Assembly (NCBI RefSeq): GCF_030137545.1
Contig: NZ_JARUVL010000001.1
Location: 186,001-250,000, forward strand
Source: Virgibacillus sp. LDC-1
GTDB taxonomy: Bacteria; Bacillota; Bacilli; Bacillales; Amphibacillaceae
Length of the DNA stretch: 64,000 bases
Direction: 5' to 3'
Shown here: positions 7,848 through 16,835 of the stretch, one piece after another
Layout of the letters: every line of letters starts with the position of its first letter
How positions within the stretch are numbered: the stretch's first letter is position 1
The notes under the pieces: model-generated
Told to the model about the DNA's origin: nothing
Database searches by the model: none
The model's input: the letters and a program-made list of their open reading frames with translations, nothing else
Made by a program: the position numbers and the translations under genes

Positions 7848-8183
7848 CTTTTAACCCTCTTTTTTTAATAGTTTTAATTATATTATAACAGGAAAAATTA
7901 GAATAATGGTACAATTGTTTTGAAGATTTGTCATAATTGTATCCGTTATCAGTTTAAGAGATAATAAGAAAATGGACAGACGTTAACTTAATTGAATTGT
8001 TAGACAATTCAGCGTTGATTAAAGATAAGAGCTATGGTAACGTTAATTTGAAAAGAAATACTCTTAAAGTCATTGAATATAAAAGTATCATGTACTGAAG
8101 CATTGTCCTAATGGGGCTTTTTTCTTTTTTATTTAACATATACATACAATTGTGAGTTAGACGCAACAAGGAGGATTTATATT
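7848..8183. other. Intergenic region without gene; one inverted repeat
   Basis: These 336 bases lie between divergent putM and the acetyltransferase gene. I see no coding frame. An inverted repeat TGAATTGT (7993-8000) / ACAATTCA (8004-8011) is flanked by two ACGTTAA-containing stretches (about 7980-7987 and 8040-8047) and could be a regulator site. The ribosome site AAGGAGGAT of the next gene is at 8168-8176. Confidence 0.4.
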
Positions 8184-8987
8184 TTGAACCGGTCCATTGA
8201 TATTAGAAGACTTCATTCCTTAGAGGAATTAAATGAGATGCAGCAGATAGAAGAACAAGTTTGGGAAATGCCTCCAACCCCTGTGCATCAAACATACACC
8301 GCTTGCAATAATGGCGGTATTCTACTCGGCGCTTATGATGAAAATAGAATGATTGGCTTTTTGTATAGCTTTGCTGGATTTGATGGGAGTGCTCCATATG
8401 TTTGCTCGCACATGCTTGGCATCCTACCAGCCTATCAGAAATTAGGGGTTGGTATGCGGATGAAGCTCGAGCAAGCAAGGATTGCAAAAGATTTAGGTTA
8501 TCACATGATTACATGGACGTATGATCCACTTGAAACCAAAAATGCGTACTTAAATATACATAAGCTCGGAGCTGCAGGTGTACAGTATAAAGAAGATCAT
8601 TACGGAACCTTGGATGATGGGCTAAACCAAGGACTTGCTACTGATCGATTTCTTGTAGCGTGGCACCTACATAAGGAGCCTATTAAAAAAGAAGTACATG
8701 AGATTTCCGAACATCTATTGCTTCTTAAGGTAGGGGAAAATGATCAACCTGCTATAACCGATACTTTCAATTCTGCTAATTTAGTAGAAATAGAATGTAA
8801 AGATGGTTGGTTTGTAGCTGTACCAGACCATTTTCAACAAATAAAGCAAAGAGACTTACCATTGGCGAAAGCGTGGCGTTCGGCTACAAGACGTGTTTTT
8901 ATGGCCTTGTTTTCGAATGGTTACATGGCGACAGACATTATTCGGGACAAGGAACAGCGTATTTGTTATTATTATTTTTCAAAATGA
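8184..8987 (+). CDS. GNAT acetyl/succinyltransferase paired with NSAR
   Basis: A 267-residue predicted GNAT-superfamily acyltransferase. The core acyl-CoA-binding region is [31 protein letters not shown] (about 73-103; motif Q/R-x-x-G-x-G/A as KLGVGM). The second half diverges. It starts at TTG 8184 behind AAGGAGGAT. The next gene, 16 bases downstream, is an N-acylamino-acid racemase/o-succinylbenzoate-synthase-like enzyme. In several Bacillaceae this pairing, with an M20 hydrolase, N-succinylates D-amino acids before racemisation. That makes a succinyl-CoA:D-amino acid transferase the best guess here (inference from context). Confidence 0.72.
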   Translation: MNRSIDIRRLHSLEELNEMQQIEEQVWEMPPTPVHQTYTACNNGGILLGAYDENRMIGFLYSFAGFDGSAPYVCSHMLGILPAYQKLGVGMRMKLEQARIAKDLGYHMITWTYDPLETKNAYLNIHKLGAAGVQYKEDHYGTLDDGLNQGLATDRFLVAWHLHKEPIKKEVHEISEHLLLLKVGENDQPAITDTFNSANLVEIECKDGWFVAVPDHFQQIKQRDLPLAKAWRSATRRVFMALFSNGYMATDIIRDKEQRICYYYFSK

Positions 8988-9003
8988 TAGTGGAGGGATA
9001 GAA

Positions 9004-10119
9004 GTGGAAATTCCAATTAGACAAGTTATCTTACATCGATTGAAAATGCGGTTAAATGATCCGTTTACAACGAGCTTTGGAACATTCCAGGACAAGGAGT
9101 TTTTTATAATTGAGGCGGTTGATGCGGATGGGAATCATGGCTATGGAGAGAGCGTTGCTTTTACCAGTCCTTGGTATAGTGAGGAAACTGTAGAGACAAC
9201 ATACCATATGATGCGTGATTTTTTAATTCCACTTTTGCAGGAGCATTCCATATCACATCCGTTTGAAGTCACAAAGCTGTTTTCACCGATACGAAGAAAT
9301 AATATGGCTAAGGCAGCAATCGAAGGAGCGATCTGGGATCTATATGCGAAACGAAATAACAAGCCATTGGCAGAGATGCTTGGTGGAAATAAAAAAGAAA
9401 TTGATGTAGGGATTAGTATAGGGATTCAACCTTCTATAAAAGCTTTATTGGAGTTAATCGATAAGTTTGTCACGCAAGGGTATAAACGAATTAAAATAAA
9501 AATAAAGCCTGGCTGGGACATTGATGTGCTAAGAGAAGTCCGTGCTCATTTTCCCGATATTCTAATTATGGCAGATGCAAATTCTGCGTATTCGCTTGAA
9601 GACCTGGAGCATTTACAACAGCTTGATGCATTTAATTTAATGATGATCGAACAACCGTTAGCACATGACGATATCGTGGATCACGCTTTATTACAAGCGC
9701 AGCTAAAAACACCAATATGCTTGGATGAAAGTATTCACTCACTCGAAGATGCGAGAAAAGCAATCGAGCTTGGTAGCTGTCAAATTATTAATATAAAAAT
9801 TGGACGCGTTGGTGGATTATCAGAAGCTAAGAAAATTCATGATTACTGTATGGAAAAGAAGATCGATGTATGGTGTGGTGGTATGCTTGAAGCAGGAGTT
9901 GGACGTGCACATAACATTGCACTAACGTCGCTTTCACAGTTTACGCTACCAGGTGATACAGCAGGTTCCTCTCGTTATTGGGAAAAAGATATTATTGAAC
10001 CGGAAGTAATCGTCAAAGATGGGATAATTCGCATTCCGGATAAGCCAGGAATTGGATATGAAATTGATGCGGATACAATGAAAAAGTTTACCATTGCAAC
10101 GCATGCTTTTCAATTGTAA
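9004..10119 (+). CDS. N-succinylamino-acid racemase / o-succinylbenzoate synthase family
   Basis: A 371-residue enolase-superfamily enzyme of the MenC/NSAR group. Catalytic elements are present in order: the K-x-K of [11 protein letters not shown], Asp in MADANSAY, Glu in MIEQPL, Asp in CLDESIHS, and Lys in [12 protein letters not shown] 9004 follows GGAGGGATAG; an open frame running back to 8893 overlaps the upstream gene and is rejected. It sits beside a GNAT acyltransferase and not in a menaquinone cluster. N-acylamino-acid racemisation is therefore more likely than menaquinone synthesis, although members can do both. No M20 desuccinylase lies nearby. Confidence 0.8.
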   Translation: MEIPIRQVILHRLKMRLNDPFTTSFGTFQDKEFFIIEAVDADGNHGYGESVAFTSPWYSEETVETTYHMMRDFLIPLLQEHSISHPFEVTKLFSPIRRNNMAKAAIEGAIWDLYAKRNNKPLAEMLGGNKKEIDVGISIGIQPSIKALLELIDKFVTQGYKRIKIKIKPGWDIDVLREVRAHFPDILIMADANSAYSLEDLEHLQQLDAFNLMMIEQPLAHDDIVDHALLQAQLKTPICLDESIHSLEDARKAIELGSCQIINIKIGRVGGLSEAKKIHDYCMEKKIDVWCGGMLEAGVGRAHNIALTSLSQFTLPGDTAGSSRYWEKDIIEPEVIVKDGIIRIPDKPGIGYEIDADTMKKFTIATHAFQL

Positions 10120-10208
10120 AGAATCTATAATTGTAAGGGATAAGTACAAGCTATGTAGTGTTATGATATAGTGAAAAGGAGGACATCTAAGCAAAGTAGG
10201 ACAAAAGA

Positions 10209-10646
10209 ATGAAGCGAATTTTAGTAGCATATGACGGGTCAAATTTAAGTAAGCGTGCACTTGAAGAAGCAAGATTGCAAGCAACAGAAAACCCTCAAGT
10301 TGAAATTCATCTCATTTCTGTTGTAACTCATGCAGGGCCAAGTACAAATAAAGCAATTGCTAGTAGCATCATGATGGAATTGGCTGAAGAAATACGCCCC
10401 ATACTTAGTCTTAGTAGGATTGAGAAAGAACTAAAAGCAGAGGGGATAAAGGTAATTTCAGAAGTGATGGTTGATTACTCGCAAGGAAATCCAGGTGTCA
10501 AAGTGTGTGAATATGCAGAGAATCATCACATGGATTTGATTATCGTTGGAAGTCGTGGACTAGGAAATATGAAGTCCTTTTTCCTTGGAAGTGTGAGTAA
10601 TAATGTTGTACAACATGCCAAATGTCCAGTACTCATTATGAAATAA
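10209..10646 (+). CDS. Universal stress protein UspA family
   Basis: A 145-residue UspA-domain protein starting MKRILVAYDGSNLSKRALEEA, with the nucleotide-binding C-terminal motif IIVGSRGLGNMKSFFLGSVSNNVVQHAKCPVLI (G-2x-G-9x-G(S/T) signature). Such proteins are cytoplasmic ATP-binding stress factors. A strong AAGGAGG lies at 10176-10182, too far upstream to serve ATG 10209; the closer GTAGGAC is used. Monocistronic, with a terminator downstream. Confidence 0.88.
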   Translation: MKRILVAYDGSNLSKRALEEARLQATENPQVEIHLISVVTHAGPSTNKAIASSIMMELAEEIRPILSLSRIEKELKAEGIKVISEVMVDYSQGNPGVKVCEYAENHHMDLIIVGSRGLGNMKSFFLGSVSNNVVQHAKCPVLIMK

Positions 10647-10656
10647 AATAGATAGG

Positions 10657-10690
10657 AGCTGTTCTTCGTTAGCGGAGAGCAGCTTTTTTG
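10657..10690 (+). terminator. Terminator of the usp gene
   Basis: Stem AGCTGTTCT (10657-10665) / AGAGCAGCT (10676-10684) with one wobble pair, followed by a T6 tract. Confidence 0.85.
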
Positions 10691-10725
10691 GTTTTCGTAA
10701 TAAGCGTAAAGAAAGTTTTTAAATA

Positions 10726-10757
10726 AGAGGCAGTTACTCATTGAGGTAACTGCCTCT
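10726..10757. terminator. Perfect 12-bp hairpin, possible bidirectional terminator
   Basis: AGAGGCAGTTAC (10726-10737) / GTAACTGCCTCT (10746-10757) with an 8-base loop, lying 40 bases past the usp terminator and 180 bases before nanA. It has only a weak T run on either side, so it may be a second terminator or an RNA element. Confidence 0.55.
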
Positions 10758-10887
10758 TCATTTACTATAGATTATTATGTTGGCACTATTATTATCATAG
10801 AATCGCGGAATAATGGATATTTTTTTCATAAATATTAATTATGGAGAAAATTATTTACAAAAAATAATATGTGTGATAAGTTTGTTT

Positions 10888-10901
10888 TGTAAACGTTATC
10901 A
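10888..10901 (+). promoter_or_regulatory. Catabolite-responsive element (cre) before nanA
   Basis: TGTAAACGTTATCA fits the cre consensus TGWAANCGNTNWCA at every position. It lies 35 bases before the nanA start, downstream of a TTTACA -35-like box (10854-10859). This position suits CcpA repression of the whole nan operon when preferred sugars are present. Confidence 0.8.
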
Positions 10902-10935
10902 TTTTTTTGAACAGGAACAGGAGGATATAACAACA

Positions 10936-11844
10936 ATGATGAATGCGAAGTTTCACGGAATTATTCCCGCCTTTTATGCTTGCTATGATGCAGATGGAGA
11001 GGTTTCAGAAAAGCGAACAAAAGCGTTTGTAAACTACCTAACAAACAAAGGTGTTCGAGGGCTTTATGTAGGTGGTAGTTCTGGAGAATGTATATATCAT
11101 AGCTTAGAAGAAAGAAAAAAAACGCTCCAATATGTAGCGGAAGAAGCAAAAGAAGGACTTACATTAATTGCCCATGTTGGTGCGCCATCAACGAAGGACA
11201 GTGTTGAACTTGCGAAATATGCTGAGACATTAGGGTATGATGCATTATCTGCGATTCCTCCGATTTATTATAAGCTTCCTGAAAGTGCGATTGATAAATA
11301 TTGGGAAGCAATTATAGAAGCAACGGAATTGCCTTTTATTATTTATAACATTCCACAAACAACAGGGTATCATTTATCGCTTTCCTTATTTCAACGAATG
11401 CTCCGAAACAAAAAAGTAATTGGGGTGAAAAATTCTTCCATGCCAGTGTTAGACATTGAGCGTTTTAAAACGACTGGTGGTGAGAACTTTATCGTCTTTA
11501 ATGGACCAGATGAACAATTTGTTTCAGGAAGATTAATTGGAGCAGACAGCGGAATTGGTGGAACGTATGCAGTGATGCCTGAGTTGTATTTAAAAGCAGA
11601 TGAATATGTACAGGCAGGACAATTTGATAAAGCTAGAGCAATTCAACAATCGATCAATGATATTATTATTGCTTTAACATCATTGGATGGGAATATGTAT
11701 GCCGTCATTAAAGCATGCCTCAACTTACGTGGCATAGAACTAGGAGGAGTTCGTGCTCCTTTAGAGGAAGTAGCTCAGCATGAAGCACAGAAAATAAAAG
11801 AAATTAATCAAATGATCGATCAAGCTATCCAAATGTATCAATAA
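10936..11844 (+). CDS. nanA: N-acetylneuraminate lyase
   Basis: A 302-residue DapA-superfamily TIM barrel cleaving N-acetylneuraminate to ManNAc and pyruvate. Family features are GGSSGECIYHSLEERK (carboxylate-binding GSSGE), FIIYNIPQTTGYHLS (catalytic Tyr) and GVKNSS (Schiff-base Lys). The start ATG 10936 lies 11 bases after AGGAGG; the upstream open frame to 10813 contains the promoter and cre and is not coding. First gene of an operon with a sugar ABC importer, nanE and nanK, which confirms the sialic-acid role over dihydrodipicolinate synthase. Confidence 0.93.
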   Translation: MMNAKFHGIIPAFYACYDADGEVSEKRTKAFVNYLTNKGVRGLYVGGSSGECIYHSLEERKKTLQYVAEEAKEGLTLIAHVGAPSTKDSVELAKYAETLGYDALSAIPPIYYKLPESAIDKYWEAIIEATELPFIIYNIPQTTGYHLSLSLFQRMLRNKKVIGVKNSSMPVLDIERFKTTGGENFIVFNGPDEQFVSGRLIGADSGIGGTYAVMPELYLKADEYVQAGQFDKARAIQQSINDIIIALTSLDGNMYAVIKACLNLRGIELGGVRAPLEEVAQHEAQKIKEINQMIDQAIQMYQ

Positions 11845-11958
11845 AACCGGCGTGCTTCGATTAATTATAGGAGGTGATGAGAAAAGGGGGGAGAGCTAAA
11901 GAGAAGAATGGAAAGAAAAAAGTATGAAAAAAGTTTGAGGATTAAGGAGGATTATACA

Positions 11959-13350
11959 TTGAAAAAATTAGGATTGGCTTTATTTAGTATTGTTTTATTA
12001 TTATCTCTGCTTACTGCTTGTGGAAATGACGATAAAGAAGCTGATAAAGGAAAAACCGATGGGAAAGATACGGTCGAAATTTCTTTATGGCTCACACCAC
12101 AATGGAAAGGTGTTATCGATTCTTCGGAAGAAGGTGCAGACTTTGACAGTTTCTTTAAGTATGCTGCTGAGAAATTTTCCGAGCAGTATGATAAGCATGA
12201 TGTGAAAGTAAATGTAGAAGTAATTGCTGGTGATCAGCGTGATGAAATGTTAAACGTTAATTTAAATGGTGGCACACCTCCAGATATTTTCTTTGAAAGC
12301 GTATTCGCAATGGGGGATTACGCACATCGCGGTGCTCTTGCTCCTTTGAATGATATTGTTGATGATGAAGCGAAACAGGATATCGAACAAAGCTTCTGGG
12401 ATACGGTAACATTTGGAGAAGATATCTATTTTTATCCGTTCTCACATATGCCAGGTACATTAGTTTATAACGCAGATATGTTTAAAGCGGCAGGACTTGA
12501 AAAGTATGTCGGGAGTGCGGATGCAATTCAAACATGGACATTGGATGAATATGAAACGATTTTAAAAGAACTAAAGGCGAACACACCAGAGGATAAATAT
12601 TCGAACGCGTATCCAATGGGATTATATGCATTGAATAATCAAGGTGATACATGGAACTTAGCTTATTTAAGAATGTTTGGAAGCCCTTTCTTTGATGATG
12701 AAGGAAATATTGTTTTGGCAGATGAAAAAGGGACAAAGGCTGCAGCATGGCTAAAGGATATGTATGACGAGGGTCTTACGAATCCGGGAGCGGAGTCTGT
12801 TTCCTCGAATGATGTAAATGCAATGTTCCAAAATCAACAATTAGGCGTTAGCTTCACAAACTCTGTATTGTACAACAACATTAAAGCTGATATGGCTAGT
12901 GGAAATGTGCCTGAATTCGATGCTCGACTTGCAAATATTCCGTCTGAAAGCGGAGATCCACTTTCATTCACCTATGTAACAGGTGCTTCTATTTTTGATA
13001 CAGGAGACAAAACAAGAATGGAAGTTAGTAAAGACTTTGTGAAGTTCTTCTCTTCTGATCCGGAGCTTGTTAAAGCTTCGAAGAACGGTGTACCAGTAAG
13101 AAAATCAGTCGTCGAAGAATTTAAGGGTGAAAATCCATTGTTTGCTGCATATGAAGCGAACTCACAATATATGTTTAGCTTCACAGGAAATGTTCCTGGT
13201 TACAATGAGTTAAGACAGGTTTTATATCCAGAGCTTCAAGCATTATATACAGGTGAAAAATCGCCAGAAGAAGCTGTGAAGGATTATCAGAAAAAAGGAA
13301 ACAATGTAATCGAAAAAGCGAAGGAAGACTCTGTCATCTATAACAAATAA
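11959..13350 (+). CDS. Sugar ABC transporter substrate-binding lipoprotein (sialic acid-type)
   Basis: A 463-residue extracellular solute-binding protein of the family-1 sugar type. The N terminus is a lipoprotein signal: basic MKK, hydrophobic core, lipobox LTAC with Cys21 as lipidation site, then an acidic/Lys-rich linker. TTG 11959 is selected because AAGGAGG lies 8 bases upstream; the open frame continues 17 codons further, which would spoil the signal. Followed by two permease genes; in this context it most likely binds N-acetylneuraminate or ManNAc (SatA-like). No ATPase gene is in the operon, so a shared MsmK-type ATPase elsewhere is expected. Confidence 0.88.
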   Translation: MKKLGLALFSIVLLLSLLTACGNDDKEADKGKTDGKDTVEISLWLTPQWKGVIDSSEEGADFDSFFKYAAEKFSEQYDKHDVKVNVEVIAGDQRDEMLNVNLNGGTPPDIFFESVFAMGDYAHRGALAPLNDIVDDEAKQDIEQSFWDTVTFGEDIYFYPFSHMPGTLVYNADMFKAAGLEKYVGSADAIQTWTLDEYETILKELKANTPEDKYSNAYPMGLYALNNQGDTWNLAYLRMFGSPFFDDEGNIVLADEKGTKAAAWLKDMYDEGLTNPGAESVSSNDVNAMFQNQQLGVSFTNSVLYNNIKADMASGNVPEFDARLANIPSESGDPLSFTYVTGASIFDTGDKTRMEVSKDFVKFFSSDPELVKASKNGVPVRKSVVEEFKGENPLFAAYEANSQYMFSFTGNVPGYNELRQVLYPELQALYTGEKSPEEAVKDYQKKGNNVIEKAKEDSVIYNK

Positions 13351-13351
13351 T

Positions 13352-13421
13352 CTATGAGGCACTGGGACAAAGGAATTTATCTTTGATATAAATGCTTTTC
13401 TTTTGTCTCATCCTCTCATAG
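13352..13421 (+). other. Intercistronic stem-loop between binding protein and permease genes
   Basis: A long imperfect hairpin fills the 88-base gap: outer arms CTATGAG (13352-13358) / CTCATAG (13415-13421), an inner TGGGACAAAG / CTTTTGTCTCA helix, and an ATTTAT/ATAAAT tip. A following GTTTTATT suggests partial termination or mRNA stabilisation, which commonly gives more binding protein than permease. Confidence 0.6.
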
Positions 13422-13438
13422 TTTTATTGGAAAGGTAA

Positions 13439-14323
13439 ATGATGCGTATGAAAAACAACATGCACGCTTTAAAGCGTAATTTAACAGGGTATCTATTCAT
13501 TTCACCACAGCTATTATTTTTCATGGTTTTTCTTGTGTATCCGATATTCGAAGGAATTCGTTTAAGCTTATATAAAATCAATTACGGCAACATGACATTC
13601 ATTGGCTTTGATAATTACAAGGCACTGTTTCAAGATGAAGTGTTTATAAAATCAGCGGTAAACACAGTTGTATTTGTTATTTGTATTGTAGCATTAACCG
13701 TTGTGTTTGCTTTGTTTGTGGCTTCAGCTATTTTTGATAAAAACGCTAAATATGTTTCGTTTATTCGGGGGAGCTATTATATTCCGGTTATGGTATCCAT
13801 GGTCGTTATGAGTATGATTTGGAGTTTTTTATTGAATCCTTCCAATGGACTTATACCATTTTTAGCTAGACAAATGGAATTGCCTGTCGTAAATTTTCTC
13901 GGGGATAAGGATCTCGTCTTACCCGTCATCATTTTTGTAACATTCGCCACAAATGTCGGTCAAGCAATTATCCTTTATATAGCAGCTATGATAGGCGTGC
14001 CAAGGGATATTTTTGAAGCCGCTGAGGTAGATGGTGCAAGCCGCATTCGTGTTATTTTTAAGATTTTGATCCCGTTAGTAAAACCTACAACGATTTATAT
14101 CATCATTATCAATATCATCAATGTGCTAAAAATATTCGTCGTTATTCAGCTCCTCACAGGTGGAGGACCAAACAATGCCTCTACGACATTAATGTACTTC
14201 TTGTACAATAATGCATTTAAATACAATCAACTAGGCATCGCATCATCTGTAGGTGTGATTATGTTCGCCATTGCGATGGTGCTTTCGATTCCACAGCTAC
14301 GTGCCATGTTTAAAACGAACTAG
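13439..14323 (+). CDS. Sugar ABC transporter permease (UgpA/MalF type)
   Basis: A 294-residue inner-membrane permease with six predicted helices and the cytoplasmic EAA loop EAAEVDGASRIRVIFKILIPLVKP that docks the ATPase. The start region has several Met codons (13439, 13442, 13448) behind GGAAAGG; I keep the first. It partners the next permease and the upstream binding lipoprotein, probably importing sialic acid given nanA/nanE/nanK in the same operon. Confidence 0.9.
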   Translation: MMRMKNNMHALKRNLTGYLFISPQLLFFMVFLVYPIFEGIRLSLYKINYGNMTFIGFDNYKALFQDEVFIKSAVNTVVFVICIVALTVVFALFVASAIFDKNAKYVSFIRGSYYIPVMVSMVVMSMIWSFLLNPSNGLIPFLARQMELPVVNFLGDKDLVLPVIIFVTFATNVGQAIILYIAAMIGVPRDIFEAAEVDGASRIRVIFKILIPLVKPTTIYIIIINIINVLKIFVVIQLLTGGGPNNASTTLMYFLYNNAFKYNQLGIASSVGVIMFAIAMVLSIPQLRAMFKTN

Positions 14324-14335
14324 AGGTGAAATGAA

Positions 14336-15178
14336 ATGTTGAAACGCAAAAATAAATTAAAACAGGAAAAATTCGATATTACAGCAAATGTGATTGTGCT
14401 ATTTTTTGCGATATTAAGTTTATTTCCATTATATTGGCTCGTTACAAGCTCATTTAAAAACAGTGCAGCAGTTGTGAAAATGCCACCAGATTGGTTTCCG
14501 AAGACCTTTAACTTTCAAAATTATATCGATGTTTTCAGCAATCAGCCTGCACTGAAATGGGCAATGAACAGTGTGATTGTTTCGCTTGTTGCTACGGTAG
14601 CATTAATTATTGTTAGCTCCTTAGCAGCCTATGCATTTTCTAAGCTACAATTCAAAGGAAAAAATGTTATTTTCATTATTTTTATTTCGAGTTTAATGGT
14701 TCCAAAAGAAGTGATGATCGTTCCGTTATATCGTATTGTTGATCAGCTTGGTATGGTTAACTCGCTACATGGCATGATATGGCCGAATGTTGCTACGGCT
14801 TTTGGTGTGTTTTTATTAAAGGGATTCTTCGATAGTATTCCAGATTCATTGCGTGAATCAGCAAAAATGGATGGCGCAAGTGAGTTTCGAACCTTCTTTA
14901 AGATTATGCTACCGATTGTAAAACCAGGAATTGGTGCACTATTTATCCTTTACTTTGTGCAAGTATGGAATGACTATGTGTGGCAGTTAGTTATCGGACA
15001 AGAGGAAGGCGTAAAAACATTGATGGTAGGAACAGCGACATTAATGCAAGATTTAAATCCAAACTTCGCATATAAGATGGCTGGGGCCACCGTCGCCGCA
15101 ATTCCAATGCTCGTCATTTTTCTTTTCTTCCAACGTTACTTTACACGAGGAATTTCGATAGGTGCAGAAAAAGGATAA
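14336..15178 (+). CDS. Sugar ABC transporter permease (UgpE/MalG type)
   Basis: A 280-residue second permease of the carbohydrate ABC importer, with an N-terminal cytoplasmic KRKNKLKQEK stretch, six helices and the EAA loop ESAKMDGASEFRTFFKIMLPIVKPG. It starts 12 bases after the first permease, behind GAGGTG. The pair forms the heterodimeric channel. Confidence 0.9.
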   Translation: MLKRKNKLKQEKFDITANVIVLFFAILSLFPLYWLVTSSFKNSAAVVKMPPDWFPKTFNFQNYIDVFSNQPALKWAMNSVIVSLVATVALIIVSSLAAYAFSKLQFKGKNVIFIIFISSLMVPKEVMIVPLYRIVDQLGMVNSLHGMIWPNVATAFGVFLLKGFFDSIPDSLRESAKMDGASEFRTFFKIMLPIVKPGIGALFILYFVQVWNDYVWQLVIGQEEGVKTLMVGTATLMQDLNPNFAYKMAGATVAAIPMLVIFLFFQRYFTRGISIGAEKG

Positions 15179-15202
15179 TCTAAAATTATGGAGATGCATG
15201 TG

Positions 15203-15895
15203 ATGACAACAAATGAACAAATACTACAATCTATCCAGCATGAATTAATCGTTTCCTGTCAAGCTCTACCCGAAGAACCATTGCATAGTCCGTTTATTAT
15301 GGCAAGAATGGCACAGGCAGCGCGCTTAGGTGGAGCAAAAGGTATACGGGCAAATGGAATTGATGATATTCGTGCTATTAAACAAGTGGTTGCATTACCA
15401 ATCATTGGTATAATAAAGAAAACATATGAAGGTTCTGACGTGTTTATTACGCCAACTGAAGAAGAGGTAGAGCTGCTTCACCAGGAGGGAGTAGATATTA
15501 TTGCAATGGATGCGACCGACCGAGTTAGACCAGGAGGACAGCGAATACGAGATGTTTTTCCAGCGTTTCGTGCAACGTATCCCGATCAGTTGTTTATGGC
15601 TGATTGCTCTAGCTATGAAGAAGCAAAAGAGGCTTATGAATTGGGTTTTGATTTAGTGGGGACAACCTTGTGTGGATACACCACGCAAACAAAAGGAGTT
15701 TCCCTTCCTGACATCCACTTGATTAAACAGATGGCACGTGATATTCCGATTCCAGTCATTGCAGAGGGTGGCATATGGACACCGGACGATTTAAGTAATG
15801 TATATGAAAGTGGTGCGTATAGTGCGGTTGTTGGAACTGCGATTACGAGACCAAAAGAAATTACGGAACGATTTGTTCGTGCCATTAAATCCTAG
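15203..15895 (+). CDS. nanE: N-acetylmannosamine-6-phosphate 2-epimerase
   Basis: A 230-residue TIM barrel converting ManNAc-6-P to GlcNAc-6-P. Conserved NanE features include LIVSCQALPEEPLHSPFIMARMA, IIGIIKKTYEGSDVFITPT, IAMDATDRVRP, MADCSSYEEA, and the phosphate-binding AEGGIWTPDD / VVGTAITRP segments. Start choice: GGAG at 15190-15193 favours ATG 15203 (or GTG 15200) over ATG 15188. In the nan operon between the permease and NanK genes. Confidence 0.93.
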   Translation: MTTNEQILQSIQHELIVSCQALPEEPLHSPFIMARMAQAARLGGAKGIRANGIDDIRAIKQVVALPIIGIIKKTYEGSDVFITPTEEEVELLHQEGVDIIAMDATDRVRPGGQRIRDVFPAFRATYPDQLFMADCSSYEEAKEAYELGFDLVGTTLCGYTTQTKGVSLPDIHLIKQMARDIPIPVIAEGGIWTPDDLSNVYESGAYSAVVGTAITRPKEITERFVRAIKS

Positions 15896-15932
15896 CAGAA
15901 CGATGATATTTCCTTGAAAAGGAATGAGCATT

Positions 15933-16835
15933 ATGAAATTATTAGGAATTGATATTGGGGGGACTGCAATCAAGGTTGGCCTCGCAAATGAACATGGGGA
16001 AATTTCGCTTTTTAAAGAATATGCCTCTGAAAGCAAAAAGGGTGGCGAATATATGATTCAGAAGGTGATGCGTATCATCACCGAAATGAATACGGTAGAC
16101 GCCATTGGAATAAGTACTGCAGGTCAAGTAAACCACCAGGACGGTTCCATCCTTTATGCAAATGATAATATTCCAGGCTATACCGGAATGCCATTAAAAG
16201 AGCTGCTTGAGGATCGCTTCGGTGTTCCGGTAATGGTTGAGAATGATGTAAATGCTGCTGCGATGGGTGAGTATTATTTTGGAAATACACATAGGCGAGA
16301 TGACTTCTTATTTTTAACGTATGGAACAGGGATTGGTGGAGCGCTTTTTTTAAATGGTCGATTATACCACGGAAATGATGGGATAGCAGGTGAATTCGGA
16401 CATCTCATTACACATCCGTCAGGGGCGCTTTGTAATTGTGGGAGGTATGGTTGTTATGAAGCCTATGCTTCGACAACAGCATTGATTAATAAAGCAAAAT
16501 TGGTAGATAAAAGTTATGATAATGGTAGAATTATTTTTGAGGGATATCAGCAAGGAGATGTTTCATTACAGCAGCTCATCGTGGATTGGATTTATGAGGT
16601 AGCACTTGGATTAACTTCTTTAATTCATATTTTTAATCCTCCATCTATTATTATCGGAGGTGGAATTATGGAGCAGGATGTCCTTGTTAAACAAGTATCC
16701 TTTCAAGTAAAACAAATGATTATGGATAGCTTTTCAAACGTGCAAATACAAAAAGCTTCTCTTGGTAATAAAGCAGGTGTGCTGGGTGCAATCGCTCTTC
16801 ACTTAGCGAGAGAAGTTAGAAGGAGTATGCTATGA
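15933..16835 (+). CDS. nanK: N-acetylmannosamine kinase (ROK family)
   Basis: A 300-residue ROK kinase phosphorylating ManNAc, the step between NanA and NanE. The ATP-binding DIGGTAIKVGL is at the N terminus; ENDVNAAAMGEYYFG contains the catalytic Asp; GNDGIAGEFGHL and the zinc motif CNCGRYGCYE are diagnostic of ROK proteins. ATG 15933 is chosen since AAAAGGAA lies directly ahead of the alternative ATG 15924. It overlaps the regulator start by ATGA (16832-16835). Glucokinase would be the alternative without this context. Confidence 0.88.
   Translation: MKLLGIDIGGTAIKVGLANEHGEISLFKEYASESKKGGEYMIQKVMRIITEMNTVDAIGISTAGQVNHQDGSILYANDNIPGYTGMPLKELLEDRFGVPVMVENDVNAAAMGEYYFGNTHRRDDFLFLTYGTGIGGALFLNGRLYHGNDGIAGEFGHLITHPSGALCNCGRYGCYEAYASTTALINKAKLVDKSYDNGRIIFEGYQQGDVSLQQLIVDWIYEVALGLTSLIHIFNPPSIIIGGGIMEQDVLVKQVSFQVKQMIMDSFSNVQIQKASLGNKAGVLGAIALHLAREVRRSML

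Noticed and set aside
11879-11929. Very short frame (16 codons) after AGGAGGTG between nanA and the binding-protein gene
   Set aside because: The ribosome site abuts the ATG and the peptide is only a Lys/Gly-rich string; most likely untranslated intercistronic sequence.
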